Shown here in pieces: positions 23,576-32,133 of a stretch of 37,178 bases of DNA. The notes beneath the pieces were generated by a model, which made no database searches, was not told the origin of the DNA, and saw only the letters and a list, made by a program, of their open reading frames with translations. The stretch comes from Elusimicrobiota bacterium. Lineage in GTDB: Bacteria > Elusimicrobiota > Elusimicrobia > Elusimicrobiales > Elusimicrobiaceae. The stretch lies in NCBI GenBank assembly GCA_029008615.1, contig JAQXJI010000011.1, positions 1-37,178 of the forward strand, read 5' to 3'. A program made the translations under genes and the position numbers. How positions within the stretch are numbered: position 1 is the first letter of the stretch; every line of letters starts with the position of its first letter.

Positions 23576-25051
23576 TTAAAAACTGCTGACTTCCATTTGT
23601 TTTAAAAAGTCCTTATTGGACTTGGTGGCCGAAAGCTTTTCCAAAAGTAAAGTCATAGCGTCTACGGAGCTTAACGGGGAAAGGATTTTCCTCATAATCC
23701 AAGATTTGTTCAATTCTTCTTCAGTCATAAGCAGATCTTCTTTGCGGGTGGAAGAGCGATTGATGTCTATCGCGGGGAAAATTCTTCTGTCTGCCAGTTT
23801 GCGGTCAAGGCTGATTTCGCTGTTGCCCGTACCTTTAAATTCCTCATAGATTATATCATCCATTCTGCTGCCCGTTTCGACGAGAGCGGTGGCGATAATC
23901 GTCAAAGAACCGCCTTCTTCTATATTTCTGGCCGCGCCGAAAAACCTTTTGGGACGCTGCAAAGAAGTGGCTTCCAAACCGCCGGTAAGCACGCGGCCGC
24001 TGGCGGGGGTTATGGTGTTGTAAGCGCGCGCAAGACGGGTGATAGAGTCAAGCAAAATTACTACGTCCTTGCCGTTTTCAACGCCGCGCTTGGCTTTTTC
24101 CAAAACCATTTCCGCAACCTGTACGTGACGTTCGGCGGGTTCGTCGAAAGTCGATGCGATGACTTCCCCGTTGACGCTGCGGCTCATATCGGTAACTTCT
24201 TCCGGGCGCTCATCAATCAAAAGAACCAAAAGCTCAACGTCCTTATGATTGGCCGTAAGGGAATTGGCAATATTTTTAAGCATTACGGTTTTGCCGGTTT
24301 TGGGAGGAGCGACGATTAAAGCCCTCTGCCCCTTGCCGATAGGCGCCATTAAATCTATGACCCTTTGCGTAAGATCTTTTTTATCCACTTCAAGCGTAAA
24401 GCGGCTGTCCGGGTGCAAAGGCGTAAGGTTTTCAAACAGCGGTCTGCGGTAAACTTTGTCGGCGTCTATATCGTTGACTTTTTGAACTTGCAGCATTGCG
24501 AAAAATCTTTCATTGTCTTTAGGAGGGCGTATCAAGCCTTCTATTTTATCGCCTTTTCTTAGGCCCAAACGCTTAATCTGAGAGGGTGAAACGTATATAT
24601 CTTCCCCGCCGGCGAGGTAATTGTTTTCTTCCGACCTTAAGAAACCGAAGCCGTCGGGCAAAATTTCCAAAACACCGCCGCCGTAAACGGAACCGTTTTG
24701 CTTAGCTTGAACCGCTATAATCTTACCGATAAGCTGCTGCTTCCTTAAACCGGAAATATCCTCAACATTATAATTTACGGCAAGCTTGGTAAGTTCCGCC
24801 ACGCTGAGTTTGGAAAGGGCCCTGGCATCCATAGGTTTGGAACCGTTGGCTTTGGGCTGATGATAATTCTGTTCGGATTGAGTCCTTGAATAAACCGTTT
24901 TTGCGGCGGGCTTTTCCGCAGCTGCCGCGGGGGCGGAAGTTTTTTCCGTAACAGCCGTTTCCGCCGATTGCTGACGGGAGGCGTATCTGCGCGTCGCGGG
25001 TTTTTCTTTCGCCGTTTCTTTGGCGGCGGTTTTTACTTCTTTAGTTTCCAT
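23576..25051 (-). CDS. rho: Transcription termination factor Rho
   Basis: Hexameric RNA-dependent ATPase/helicase that ends transcription. After an unusual N-terminal region of about 75 residues (Lys/Glu/Ala-rich, low complexity), the Rho N-domain starts near [13 protein letters not shown]. The RNA-binding cold-shock-like fold contains [10 protein letters not shown] (131-140). The ATPase has Walker A APPKTGKT (248-255) and Walker B VVILLD (330-335). The R-loop region follows at [12 protein letters not shown] (349-360) and then VETGSRMDD. Length 491 versus about 420 is explained by the N-terminal extension. GAGG overlaps the end of coaE, 2 nt upstream, so coupling is likely. Confidence 0.97.
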   Translation of the reverse strand: METKEVKTAAKETAKEKPATRRYASRQQSAETAVTEKTSAPAAAAEKPAAKTVYSRTQSEQNYHQPKANGSKPMDARALSKLSVAELTKLAVNYNVEDISGLRKQQLIGKIIAVQAKQNGSVYGGGVLEILPDGFGFLRSEENNYLAGGEDIYVSPSQIKRLGLRKGDKIEGLIRPPKDNERFFAMLQVQKVNDIDADKVYRRPLFENLTPLHPDSRFTLEVDKKDLTQRVIDLMAPIGKGQRALIVAPPKTGKTVMLKNIANSLTANHKDVELLVLLIDERPEEVTDMSRSVNGEVIASTFDEPAERHVQVAEMVLEKAKRGVENGKDVVILLDSITRLARAYNTITPASGRVLTGGLEATSLQRPKRFFGAARNIEEGGSLTIIATALVETGSRMDDIIYEEFKGTGNSEISLDRKLADRRIFPAIDINRSSTRKEDLLMTEEELNKSWIMRKILSPLSSVDAMTLLLEKLSATKSNKDFLKQMEVSSF

Positions 25052-25053
25052 AA

Positions 25054-25635
25054 TTACCTCATTGGTTTTTTGTTTAAAATATTAAAAAATCTTTCTGTTT
25101 TGTCTTTAAGTTCTTTTCTGCTTTCGTTATTATAAATGACGATATCAGCCTTCTGAGCTTTTACCCAAAGCGGAGTTTGTTTTAAATCGCGAGCTTTGAA
25201 ATCCTCCGCCTTAAAGCCTTTGTTTACCGCACGCGAAAGACGGATTTTGTCATCGGCGTATATGCACAAAGTAAGGTCAAAAGAGTTTTCAAGGCCGGCT
25301 TCAAAAAGCAAAGGCAAATCGAAAATTATAATTTTTTCCTCGGCGGAATTTATAATTTCCGCGGCTTCTTTTAATATGAACGGGTGCAAAAGATTTTCCA
25401 GCCATTTGCGTTTTACGTCATCTTTAAAAATGCGGGCCGCGATTTCCGCTCTGTCGCAGGAAGCAAAGGCTTCCCGTATTTTATCTTTAAAAATTTCAAA
25501 ATATTTTTTGCTTAATTCGTCCGCGCATATCGTAAGCGCGCCGAGTTCTTTAAAAATTTCCAAAGCCGTACTCTTGCCGCCGGAAATCCCCCCGGTCAAA
25601 CCTATGACGGTTTTGCCTTTTCTTCTGAAATCCAT
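25054..25635 (-). CDS. coaE: Dephospho-CoA kinase
   Basis: Last enzyme of coenzyme A synthesis, phosphorylating the 3' hydroxyl of dephospho-CoA. The 193-residue product has the P-loop [13 protein letters not shown] near the start, a [11 protein letters not shown] segment and an [10 protein letters not shown]-type C-terminal region, all typical of CoaE. The start at 25635 shares one base with the polA stop (TAATG) and has AAAGG seven bases upstream. A longer open frame to 25737 only reads the polA end in another frame and gives a basic, unrelated extension, so it was rejected. Co-location with polA is common in bacteria. Confidence 0.95.
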   Translation of the reverse strand: MDFRRKGKTVIGLTGGISGGKSTALEIFKELGALTICADELSKKYFEIFKDKIREAFASCDRAEIAARIFKDDVKRKWLENLLHPFILKEAAEIINSAEEKIIIFDLPLLFEAGLENSFDLTLCIYADDKIRLSRAVNKGFKAEDFKARDLKQTPLWVKAQKADIVIYNNESRKELKDKTERFFNILNKKPMR

Positions 25636-28292
25636 TAAATTACCTTTCCCATTTCGCTCCAATTTCGGCCGGCTTTCGCTTCCGCCAAAAGAGGTACGCG
25701 CAGTTTTACGGCGTTTTCCATTTTTTCCTTTACCCAAAGGGCCGTTTCTCTTGCGCGGCCTTCGGGAACTTCAAAAATCAATTCGTCGTGAACCTGCAAA
25801 AGCAGGCGGCTGCCTTCCAGTTCCGGCGCGGCGAAAATATCCGTCATAGCTTTTTTGATAATGTCCGAAGATCCGCCTTGAACCACAGTATTGACCGCCG
25901 CGCGGTTGGCAAAACTTGTAAGGCGCGAAGAAGCGGCTTCAAACTCGGGAATATACCTTATATGACCGAAAAGCGTTTTTACATATCCCGATTTACGGGC
26001 CTGTTCGGCCGTGGCGTTTATCCAGGTTTTAACGGTTGAGTATCTTTTAAAATATGCGTCAATATAATTTTTGGCTTCGCTCATAGAAATACCCAAACTC
26101 TGCGAAAGAGCCAAAGGCCCCTGCCCGTATACTATGCCGAAGTTTATCGCCTTTGCGCCGGAGCGCATTTCTTTAGTTACTTCTTCCGGCTTTACATTAA
26201 AAACTTCCGAAGCCGTTTGGCGATGTATATCCGCCGCGGCTTTAAAAGCGTTTATAAGAGCTTCGTCGCCGGATTCGTGGGCCAAAACGCGCAAATCTAT
26301 TTGGGAATAATCCACGGAAAGCAATACTTTTCCTTCCGGCGCGACGAAAGCCTGCCTTATCAGGCGGCCCTTTTCGCTTCGGACGGGAATATTCTGCAAA
26401 TTCGGGCTGAAGCTTGAAAGCCGCCCGGTTACCGTCCCGGTTTGATTGAAATTTGTATGTACGCGGTGCGTTTCGGGCCCGGCTAAATTTAAGAGAGTGT
26501 CAACATAAGTGCTTTTAAGTTTTGCACTTTCCCTGTATTTAAGTATTTGCCCGGCTATGGGATGAATTTTTTTCAAAGTTTCCAAGGCTTCTTCATCGGT
26601 GGAATAGCCCGTTTTGGTTTTCTTAGCCGCAGGGAGACCAAGCTGTTCAAAAAGCAAAACTCCAAGCTGTCTGGTTGAGTTTATATTAACATCGTAACCG
26701 GCGGTTCGATTAATTTCTTTTTGCTCCGCCTGCATTTCCTTATCAAGCAAAATTGATAAAGTTTTAAGCCAAGCCGTATTTACCATTATGCCGTTGTTTT
26801 CCATATTTAAAAGCACGCTCATCAACGGGATTTCCATTTCCGAATATACTTTTAAAGCGTCCTTTTCTTTTAAAAGAGTTTCCAGTTTGTCTTTAAGAGC
26901 CCAAATATTTTGGGCGTAAAAAGCCATTCTTTCTTTAAGGCCCGCGCCTATGCCGAGCATAACGCCCAAATTAACCGTAAGAGAGCCCATAAGGCTGAAC
27001 TCTCCGGAAGGATCAAGACAGTATTTGGCCAAAGCGCCGTCAAAACAATTTATAAATTTACCGGCTTTGGGATTATATCCCAAAACCCTAAAAGCGTATT
27101 TTACGTCATATCCTATTTTAAGTATAGAGTCATCGTCAAAAATATTAAATAAAGATTCTTCCTGTTCGGGGCTGAGAGTCAAAGCGTCGGCAAAGGCCGC
27201 ACATTGCGCGCTGGAAGCCAAAACCAGAGCGTCTTCTTCCGCATAAACAAAAAGCTCTTTACTTATTAAAGAGCGTTTTATCACTTCTTCAAAAGAGGAA
27301 AATTTATATTCTTCTCTTGCTTCTTTAACCGCCGCAGAAGGCTGAGGAATTTCCTCCGAAAAATCAAAAAGCTCGCCCTGTACCGGTGTTTGGGTTTGGA
27401 TTTCGGCGGGTGCAGATTCTTTAAAAGATTCTCTAAAGGCCAGCAAATTTTTAAATTCAAAACGGTTGGCAAAAATTTCCAACTCTTCTTCCAAAGGTTT
27501 TTTTACGGCGAAATCTTCAATATTCAAGCCAAGCGGCAAATCGTCTTTTAAAGCCGCCAGTTTTTGCGAAAGCAAAACGCTTTGCTTGGCGGACAATAGT
27601 TTTTTTATTACGCCCGGTTTGATTGAAGCGTCGCCCGATTCCGCGGCTTTATAAATCTCGGCGATATGGCCGAATTTATTTATAAGTTCCGCGGCGGTTT
27701 TGGGGCCTATGCCATCAGCACCGGGAATATTATCGGCCGTATCCCCTACTATGGAAAGATAATCAAGCATATAAGCGCAGGGAACGTTAAATTTGGCAAG
27801 GCAGGCTTCCTCGGATTTATATTCTTCTTTAGACGCACCCGACCATATTTTTACTCCGCCGCCTGCGGCCTGAAAAATATCTTTATCGGAAGTTACTATC
27901 ACAACTTCCTTGCCGGCCCTTTTGCCCAAAGCCGCCAAAGTAGCCATCAAATCATCGGCCTCCGCCCCGGGCAAAGCCGCAGTTTTAAGCCCCATAGCAG
28001 AGACCAAATCACGCGCCGTTTTAAGCTGGCTTACAAGTTCTTCATCGGTTTTCGGGCGATTGGCTTTATAATCCGGGTAAAGTTCGTGGCGGAAAGTCGG
28101 CCCCTTTGAATCAAAGCAAACCGCCGCGAAACAAGGCTTTTTATCCTTTAAAAATCTTATAAGCCAATTAACAAAGCCGTACAAAGCGCCGGCTTCCTCG
28201 CCTTTTGACGTTCTTAATTTAGGCAAAGCGTGATAATTTCTGTGCAAGAAGCCGTGTGCGTCTATGATAAAAAATTCTTTTGAAAAGGGCAT
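25635..28292 (-). CDS. polA: DNA polymerase I
   Basis: Family A polymerase for Okazaki fragment processing and repair, 885 residues. The 5'-3' exonuclease domain is at 1-290 (FIIDAHGFLHRNYHAL, PGAEADDLMATLA, VTSDKDIFQ, GDTADNIPGADGIGPKTA). The polymerase domain has motif A (SVDYSQIDLRVLAHE, D661), motif B (R710, K714, F718, Y722) and motif C (QVHDELIFEVPE, D836). The middle domain (about 325-480) keeps the fold but lacks the DxE of Exo I (LFVYAEEDAL instead), and GYDVKYA replaces the active Exo II pattern. Proofreading is therefore probably absent, as in Taq and Bacillus enzymes. No clear Shine-Dalgarno sequence precedes the ATG. It starts the polA-coaE-rho unit. Confidence 0.97.
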   Translation of the reverse strand: MPFSKEFFIIDAHGFLHRNYHALPKLRTSKGEEAGALYGFVNWLIRFLKDKKPCFAAVCFDSKGPTFRHELYPDYKANRPKTDEELVSQLKTARDLVSAMGLKTAALPGAEADDLMATLAALGKRAGKEVVIVTSDKDIFQAAGGGVKIWSGASKEEYKSEEACLAKFNVPCAYMLDYLSIVGDTADNIPGADGIGPKTAAELINKFGHIAEIYKAAESGDASIKPGVIKKLLSAKQSVLLSQKLAALKDDLPLGLNIEDFAVKKPLEEELEIFANRFEFKNLLAFRESFKESAPAEIQTQTPVQGELFDFSEEIPQPSAAVKEAREEYKFSSFEEVIKRSLISKELFVYAEEDALVLASSAQCAAFADALTLSPEQEESLFNIFDDDSILKIGYDVKYAFRVLGYNPKAGKFINCFDGALAKYCLDPSGEFSLMGSLTVNLGVMLGIGAGLKERMAFYAQNIWALKDKLETLLKEKDALKVYSEMEIPLMSVLLNMENNGIMVNTAWLKTLSILLDKEMQAEQKEINRTAGYDVNINSTRQLGVLLFEQLGLPAAKKTKTGYSTDEEALETLKKIHPIAGQILKYRESAKLKSTYVDTLLNLAGPETHRVHTNFNQTGTVTGRLSSFSPNLQNIPVRSEKGRLIRQAFVAPEGKVLLSVDYSQIDLRVLAHESGDEALINAFKAAADIHRQTASEVFNVKPEEVTKEMRSGAKAINFGIVYGQGPLALSQSLGISMSEAKNYIDAYFKRYSTVKTWINATAEQARKSGYVKTLFGHIRYIPEFEAASSRLTSFANRAAVNTVVQGGSSDIIKKAMTDIFAAPELEGSRLLLQVHDELIFEVPEGRARETALWVKEKMENAVKLRVPLLAEAKAGRNWSEMGKVI

Positions 28293-28369
28293 AATTTGTT
28301 TTTATGCGGCATATTCAGCGCATAAAGCGCGCAAGTTGGAAAGGAAACCTCTGGTTTTGAAGGATTTTA

Positions 28370-28399
28370 TCTTTGCCCGCTTATTACGGCGGGCAAAGA
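28370..28399 (-). terminator. Strong hairpin after trxA, possible terminator
   Basis: A perfect 11-bp stem (28370-28380 with 28389-28399, TCTTTGCCCGC type) with an 8-nt loop lies about 30 nt past the trxA stop. There is no real U tract after it on the minus strand (TAAAATCC), so termination may be partial, or the hairpin may only stabilise the trxA mRNA. Confidence 0.5.
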
Positions 28400-28427
28400 A
28401 TATTCGGCAAGTTTTATATTATAAATT

Positions 28428-28748
28428 TTACAAAAGAGCATCAAGCTGTTTTTTAAGTTCTTCTTTGCTCTGCAAGCCCATAAGCTGCTTCTTCAATTCC
28501 CCGTCTTTGAAGAAAAGAAGCGTCGGAATGGAAGCTATGCGGTACTGAGCGCTTTTTTCCGCGGCGTCGTCAGTATTGATTTTACAGATTTTGGCTTTGC
28601 CTTCGTATTCGGAAGCGAGCTCTTCTATAACCGGGCCCAACATCCTGCAAGGGCCGCACCACGGCGCCCAAAAATCTACCAGCGCCACGCCTTTGTACTG
28701 CAAGACTTCTTTGTCAAAATTCGCGTCGTTAAGATGAATTTCACTCAT
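28428..28748 (-). CDS. trxA: Thioredoxin
   Basis: Small cytoplasmic thiol-disulfide reductase. The 106-residue product has the active site in VDFWAPWCGPCRMLGP, the partner-facing KINTDD and the cis-proline loop IASIPTLLFFKDG. Length and order are standard. The ATG at 28748 is preceded by AGGGGTG six bases upstream; an in-frame GTG three codons earlier lies within that ribosome site. It has its own promoter (28789-28817) and diverges from the MORN-like repeat gene. No thioredoxin reductase gene is nearby. Confidence 0.97.
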   Translation of the reverse strand: MSEIHLNDANFDKEVLQYKGVALVDFWAPWCGPCRMLGPVIEELASEYEGKAKICKINTDDAAEKSAQYRIASIPTLLFFKDGELKKQLMGLQSKEELKKQLDALL

Positions 28749-28788
28749 TATAAACACCCCTGTAACTTAAATATCGTCGTCTTATTTA

Positions 28789-28817
28789 AGAATATATCAT
28801 TCCTCCGCCGTTGTCAA
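28789..28817 (-). promoter_or_regulatory. Promoter of trxA
   Basis: Minus strand TTGACA (28812-28817), 17 bp, TATTCT (28789-28794). The predicted leader is about 35 nt. Its -35 overlaps that of the divergent rightward promoter. Confidence 0.7.
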
Positions 28818-28838
28818 TAACTTATAAAAAAGTATAAT
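28811..28838 (+). promoter_or_regulatory. Divergent promoter toward the MORN-like gene and ispE
   Basis: Plus strand TTGTCA (28811-28816), a 16-bp spacer and a perfect TATAAT (28833-28838). The expected leader is about 67 nt. The -35 overlaps the trxA -35 on the other strand by five bases, so one polymerase would exclude the other. Confidence 0.6.
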
Positions 28839-28911
28839 GGTAACGAAACGGACGCGACCGAATTCGTTTTAAATCTTTTAAGATATATTTTTTGATACAA
28901 TAAAGACAGAT

Positions 28912-29910
28912 ATGGATACAAAAGAACAGATAATAGCGATAGTTTTCGGCAATAAAAAAATGTTTTTTAAAGCCGCTTTGATTTCCGTAAGGGAAGCCGA
29001 CACGCAAAGCACTTCCGAACTGGAAGAAATCCCCGACGGCCAAGTAAAGGAATACTACGCCGATTTGTGTATGGAGAAAACTTACAAAAACGGCAAACTT
29101 AAAAAATCTCTGACGCTTACCGGAAGAACGGAAAGGACTTTTTCCTCCATATCGGATAAAAACGAACCAAATGCCGCGCTTTTCGCCCAAGGAAAAACTT
29201 TTATAAGGAATTTGCGCCAAAGGTTGTTTTTTATAGACGGGGAACAAATCGGCGCGCAGGAACTGGACGAAGCCGGACGGGTGTTAAGCGTTCAGGGAAA
29301 GGCTTTCAGCGGGGAAGCAAAAGAATTTTACCCCAACGGCAACGTAAAGAGGGAAGCTTCTTTCAAAAACGGCCTGCCTTGCGGAAGCGTAAAAACTTAC
29401 GACAAAGAAGGCAGACTGATATCCCAGGAAGAATATAAAAACGGACTCAGAGACGGCAAAGCCAAACGCTTTAATTTTATCCATAATATACCTACGGAAG
29501 AACAACTTTCTTACAAAGACGGATTTTTGAACGGAACCAGAAAGATCTTCGGGCCGGACGGAAAATTGCTTATGTCCGAAGAGTACCGGGCCGGCAAACG
29601 CGACGGAGAGGTAAAATATTTTAATTCGGAAGGTTCTATGGAAGTTAAAGCCGAATACAAAAACGGCAAAAAACACGGCAAAAGGATTTTCTATTACGAC
29701 AACGGAAATATTATGCACGAAGAAACATTTTCCGGCGGAATGCTGCAAGGAGAGCGGAAAACTTACGCAAAAAACGGACGGCTTACGCTTACAGAAAATT
29801 ACAAGGATAATCTGCTCTGCGGGCAGAGGACTGCGTTTGATACGGAAGGAAAAGAACTCCGCAAAGAACTTTACGAAAACGGCAAACTTATAAACAAAGA
29901 GGATAAATAA
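28912..29910 (+). CDS. MORN-variant (YwqK-like) repeat protein
   Basis: 332-residue protein without signal peptide or membrane helices, so probably cytoplasmic. Residues about 135-325 hold roughly eight imperfect repeats of 22-25 residues with the pattern Y..G......Y.NG...G....F...G, as in EFYPNGNVKREASFKNGLPC and YYDNGNIMHEETFSGG. This matches the bacterial MORN-variant repeats of YwqK-type proteins, which form an elongated beta sheet. The first 130 residues have weaker repeats. The ribosome site is weak (AAAGACAG). It lies 2 nt before ispE and is probably co-transcribed with it. Binding partner and function are unknown. Confidence 0.82.
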   Translation: MDTKEQIIAIVFGNKKMFFKAALISVREADTQSTSELEEIPDGQVKEYYADLCMEKTYKNGKLKKSLTLTGRTERTFSSISDKNEPNAALFAQGKTFIRNLRQRLFFIDGEQIGAQELDEAGRVLSVQGKAFSGEAKEFYPNGNVKREASFKNGLPCGSVKTYDKEGRLISQEEYKNGLRDGKAKRFNFIHNIPTEEQLSYKDGFLNGTRKIFGPDGKLLMSEEYRAGKRDGEVKYFNSEGSMEVKAEYKNGKKHGKRIFYYDNGNIMHEETFSGGMLQGERKTYAKNGRLTLTENYKDNLLCGQRTAFDTEGKELRKELYENGKLINKEDK

Positions 29911-29912
29911 TT

Positions 29913-30815
29913 ATGGAAATATCCGTATTCGCTCCGGCAAAAATAAATTTGTTTCTTGAAGTTACCGGCAAAAGGGAAAACGGCTATCATAATTTGGCTA
30001 CGCTTTTTGCCAAACTTGCCATAGGCGACGACATAAAAATATCCGCGCAAAGAACGGAACAAACCAATATAGAATTAAAGATAAAAGGCCCGTTCGGCGC
30101 AGGCTTAAAAGCGGACAAAAGCAATTTGGCTTATAAAGCCGCAAAAGCTTTTTTTGAACATTTTGATATAAAAGCCGACTGTAAAATCCGCCTGGAAAAA
30201 AATATGCCGTTGGGTTCGGGGCTGGGCGCGGGCTCTTCCGACGCGGCGGCCGTATTAACGGGGCTTTGCAGCCTTTTTAATATAGAACTTAACTCCAAAC
30301 GAATGAAAGAACTTGTAAACATAGCCGCAAAACTGGGCGCGGACGTGCCTGTGTTTTTATACCCGGAAACTTTTTTTAAAGCGGAAGGAATAGGCGAAAT
30401 ACTTACCCCGGTAAAAAGCAAAATAAACTCGCCTTGGATTATAATAGCTTATCCCGGAGAAGGCTCCGATACGACGGAAGCATACAAAAAATTAAGCCTT
30501 AATCCGCAAGAAAAAATCTTGACACATATCTCTAATCTTAATAAACTAATATATAGTATTGAAAGCGGTAGTCCTTTAAATGACTATGCTAATCTTATTT
30601 ACAATAAACTTGAGGACTCTGTTCTTCCGTACAAGGGAAGCGTCGCTCAGCTTAAAAGCGAACTTTTAAGCTTGGGTGCGCATTATGCCTTGATGTCGGG
30701 ATCGGGCGCCTGCGTATTCGCGCTTGTCCGGGACGAACAAAAGGCAAAGGGAATCGTTAAGAATATCTCAAAAGAAAACAGGACGATCTTCTTAACGCAT
30801 TTTTGGAGGACTTGA
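29913..30815 (+). CDS. ispE: 4-diphosphocytidyl-2-C-methyl-D-erythritol kinase
   Basis: GHMP-family kinase of the non-mevalonate (MEP) isoprenoid pathway, phosphorylating CDP-ME. The 300 residues contain APAKINLFLEV (K10 region), the ATP loop PLGSGLGAGSSDAAAVL (99-115), the catalytic GADVPVFL (D144) and the C-terminal MSGSGACVFAL. All family motifs are intact and length is normal. GAGG lies ten bases before the ATG, within the end of the preceding gene. spoVG follows 2 nt after the stop, reminiscent of the ispE-spoVG neighbourhood of Bacillus. Confidence 0.96.
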   Translation: MEISVFAPAKINLFLEVTGKRENGYHNLATLFAKLAIGDDIKISAQRTEQTNIELKIKGPFGAGLKADKSNLAYKAAKAFFEHFDIKADCKIRLEKNMPLGSGLGAGSSDAAAVLTGLCSLFNIELNSKRMKELVNIAAKLGADVPVFLYPETFFKAEGIGEILTPVKSKINSPWIIIAYPGEGSDTTEAYKKLSLNPQEKILTHISNLNKLIYSIESGSPLNDYANLIYNKLEDSVLPYKGSVAQLKSELLSLGAHYALMSGSGACVFALVRDEQKAKGIVKNISKENRTIFLTHFWRT

Positions 30816-30817
30816 GT

Positions 30818-31153
30818 ATGAAGATCACAGAAATAAGGATTCACCTTATGGGCGAAGAACGCCTTAAAGCGTTTGCCAGCGTAACATTTGATGATTCTTT
30901 TGTAGTCAGAAATATGAAAATAGTGGAAGGCGGCAAAGGGGTGTTTTTGTGTATGCCTTCAAGAAAATTACCGGACGGTTCGCATAAAGATATGGTTCAT
31001 CCGATTAATCAGGAATTCAGGAAATATCTTGAGGAAAATATTATTAAAGCTTATCAGGAAGAACTTGCCAAGAACCAAGGCGGAAATTCCTCCGAACCGG
31101 AAGACAAAGGGCCCGATACGACAGAGGCCTGTTTGCCTGTTGCGGATAAATAA
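30818..31153 (+). CDS. spoVG: SpoVG family RNA/DNA-binding regulator
   Basis: 111-residue protein matching SpoVG along its core: MKITEIRIHL, LKAFASVTFDDSFVVRNMKI, GVFLCMPSRKLPDGSHKDMVHPIN and EFRKYLEENIIKAYQEEL. Relatives in Firmicutes and spirochetes bind nucleic acids and tune expression post-transcriptionally or transcriptionally; the sporulation name is historical. The ATG at 30818 has GGAGG eight bases upstream, and an in-frame TTG at 30803 overlapping ispE was rejected. The C-terminal 25 residues are acidic and variable. The ispE stop and this ribosome site are interleaved, implying coupled translation. No sporulation genes are seen. Confidence 0.95.
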   Translation: MKITEIRIHLMGEERLKAFASVTFDDSFVVRNMKIVEGGKGVFLCMPSRKLPDGSHKDMVHPINQEFRKYLEENIIKAYQEELAKNQGGNSSEPEDKGPDTTEACLPVADK

Positions 31154-31161
31154 CGTATAAT
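31133..31161 (+). promoter_or_regulatory. Promoter for tRNA-Gln
   Basis: TTGCCT (31133-31138), 17 bp, then a perfect TATAAT (31156-31161), overlapping the end of spoVG. The expected start is near 31168, about 30 nt before the tRNA. Confidence 0.5.
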
Positions 31162-31199
31162 ATATTATCGGATTGAAAATATCAAAAATATTTTGATTT

Positions 31200-31270
31200 T
31201 TCCGGGTGGTGTAGCGGTAACACGTCTCCCTTTGGAGGAGAAATCCTAGGTTCGATCCCTAGCCCGGAAG
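31200..31270 (+). tRNA. tRNA-Gln, anticodon TTG
   Basis: A full cloverleaf can be drawn: acceptor TTCCGGG with CCCGGAA; D stem GTGT with ACAC; anticodon stem TCTCC with GGAGA around loop CTTTGGA; and T stem CTAGG with CCTAG around TTCGATC. The anticodon TTG is at 31232-31234. The U1-A72 pair and G discriminator fit bacterial glutamine tRNA. CCA is not encoded. It is a single tRNA between spoVG and a terminator. Confidence 0.95.
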
Positions 31271-31279
31271 CTTTGATTT

Positions 31280-31310
31280 AAACGGTGCGTCTTAAGGCGC
31301 GCCGTTTTTT
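31280..31310 (+). terminator. Rho-independent terminator after tRNA-Gln
   Basis: AAACGGTGCG pairs with CGCGCCGTTT (10 bp, one T.G pair) around an 8-nt loop, followed by a run of six T. It lies about 10 nt past the tRNA. Confidence 0.85.
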
Positions 31311-31334
31311 AGAATAAAAACAAAAGGAGTAAAT

Positions 31335-31988
31335 ATGTTTCAAACTTTACTTTTAAAAACCTGCCTTATTTTGGCCGCTTCGCTTTTTACGGCCTATATC
31401 GGCAGCAGGCTTTCCGCCGGGATATTCCAACGCGCAGTCCAAACCGGGGACATAAGCAAAATAAAAACTACTATGTGGACTGCTTTAATAGTGAACATAA
31501 TCGCTTTCTTACTGCTTTTGTTCTTTAAAACGAATTTGCTTTTAAGCTTCGCGTTTATGTTCGCTTTTACGCTTTCAAGCGGATTTACCTTGGGCATTTA
31601 TACGCTTTCAAACCCCGAAGTCGTGCAGAAAGCCACGCTTATCACCGCCCTTACGACGGTGGTTACCGGTGCGATAGCCAGCTATCCCGGGATAGATTTT
31701 TCCTGGCTCGGCAAAATTTTATTCTTCGCGCTTTTGGCCGTAATAGTAATAAGCGTTATAGGCCTTTTTGTAAAGATGAAAAATTCCGTCAACCGCTTGA
31801 TATCGGCGGCGTCGGTACTTATTTTTACGGGCTATCTGCTTTATGATTTTAACCAACTGGCAAAACTTAAAACCGTAGCCGCGGCAAACAACTGGGGTAC
31901 GGCTTTGGATTTTGCCGTAAATATTTATCTTGATATCGTCAACCTCTTGATAAATTTGATAAATCTAATGAGCAGTTCCAACAACTGA
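31335..31988 (+). CDS. Bax inhibitor-1 (BI-1/YccA-like) family membrane protein
   Basis: 217-residue protein made almost wholly of about seven hydrophobic helices. The family signature is at the C-terminus: LIFTGYLLYDFNQLAKL (about 162-178), followed by AVNIYLDIVNLLINLINL, which matches the last two helices of BI-1/TMBIM proteins. Relatives act as membrane ion (calcium) leak channels or as modulators of membrane protease FtsH, so either role is possible here. Length is normal. AGGAG lies five bases before the ATG. It is monocistronic, between the tRNA terminator and its own strong terminator. Confidence 0.8.
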   Translation: MFQTLLLKTCLILAASLFTAYIGSRLSAGIFQRAVQTGDISKIKTTMWTALIVNIIAFLLLLFFKTNLLLSFAFMFAFTLSSGFTLGIYTLSNPEVVQKATLITALTTVVTGAIASYPGIDFSWLGKILFFALLAVIVISVIGLFVKMKNSVNRLISAASVLIFTGYLLYDFNQLAKLKTVAAANNWGTALDFAVNIYLDIVNLLINLINLMSSSNN

Positions 31989-32004
31989 TAAAGCGTTTTG
32001 TTTT

Positions 32005-32034
32005 AAAGCCCCGGTTTCGGCCGGGGCTTTTTTT
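32005..32034 (+). terminator. Rho-independent terminator after the BI-1-like gene
   Basis: A perfect 10-bp stem AAAGCCCCGG/CCGGGGCTTT (32005-32014, 32021-32030) with loop TTTCGG ends in seven T. It lies 16 nt past the stop codon. Confidence 0.93.
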
Positions 32035-32076
32035 ATTAAGCGGGGCCGACGCGCCCCCAAAAGGCCTTTTACGGAT

Positions 32077-32106
32077 TTGAGATTGTATTGCTAAAAATGA
32101 TATCAT
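32077..32106 (+). promoter_or_regulatory. Promoter of the acyl-CoA dehydrogenase/etf operon
   Basis: TTGAGA (32077-32082), 18 bp, TATCAT (32101-32106); each hexamer matches consensus at 5 of 6. The start would be near 32113, about 20 nt before the ATG at 32134. No operator-like repeat is evident. Confidence 0.55.
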
Positions 32107-32133
32107 ATAAGTAATCTTTTTTAGGAGATATCT

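Noticed and set aside
25636-25737. Longer N-terminus for coaE
   Set aside because: The added 34 residues only reread the end of polA in another frame, are highly basic, and the TAATG overlap with AAAGG gives a better start.
25196-25849. A plus-strand open frame across coaE and the polA end
   Set aside because: It crosses two well-identified genes on the opposite strand and shows no motif or start signal.
30818-31153. Evidence for sporulation
   Set aside because: SpoVG is common in non-sporulating bacteria, and no other sporulation gene is in the window.
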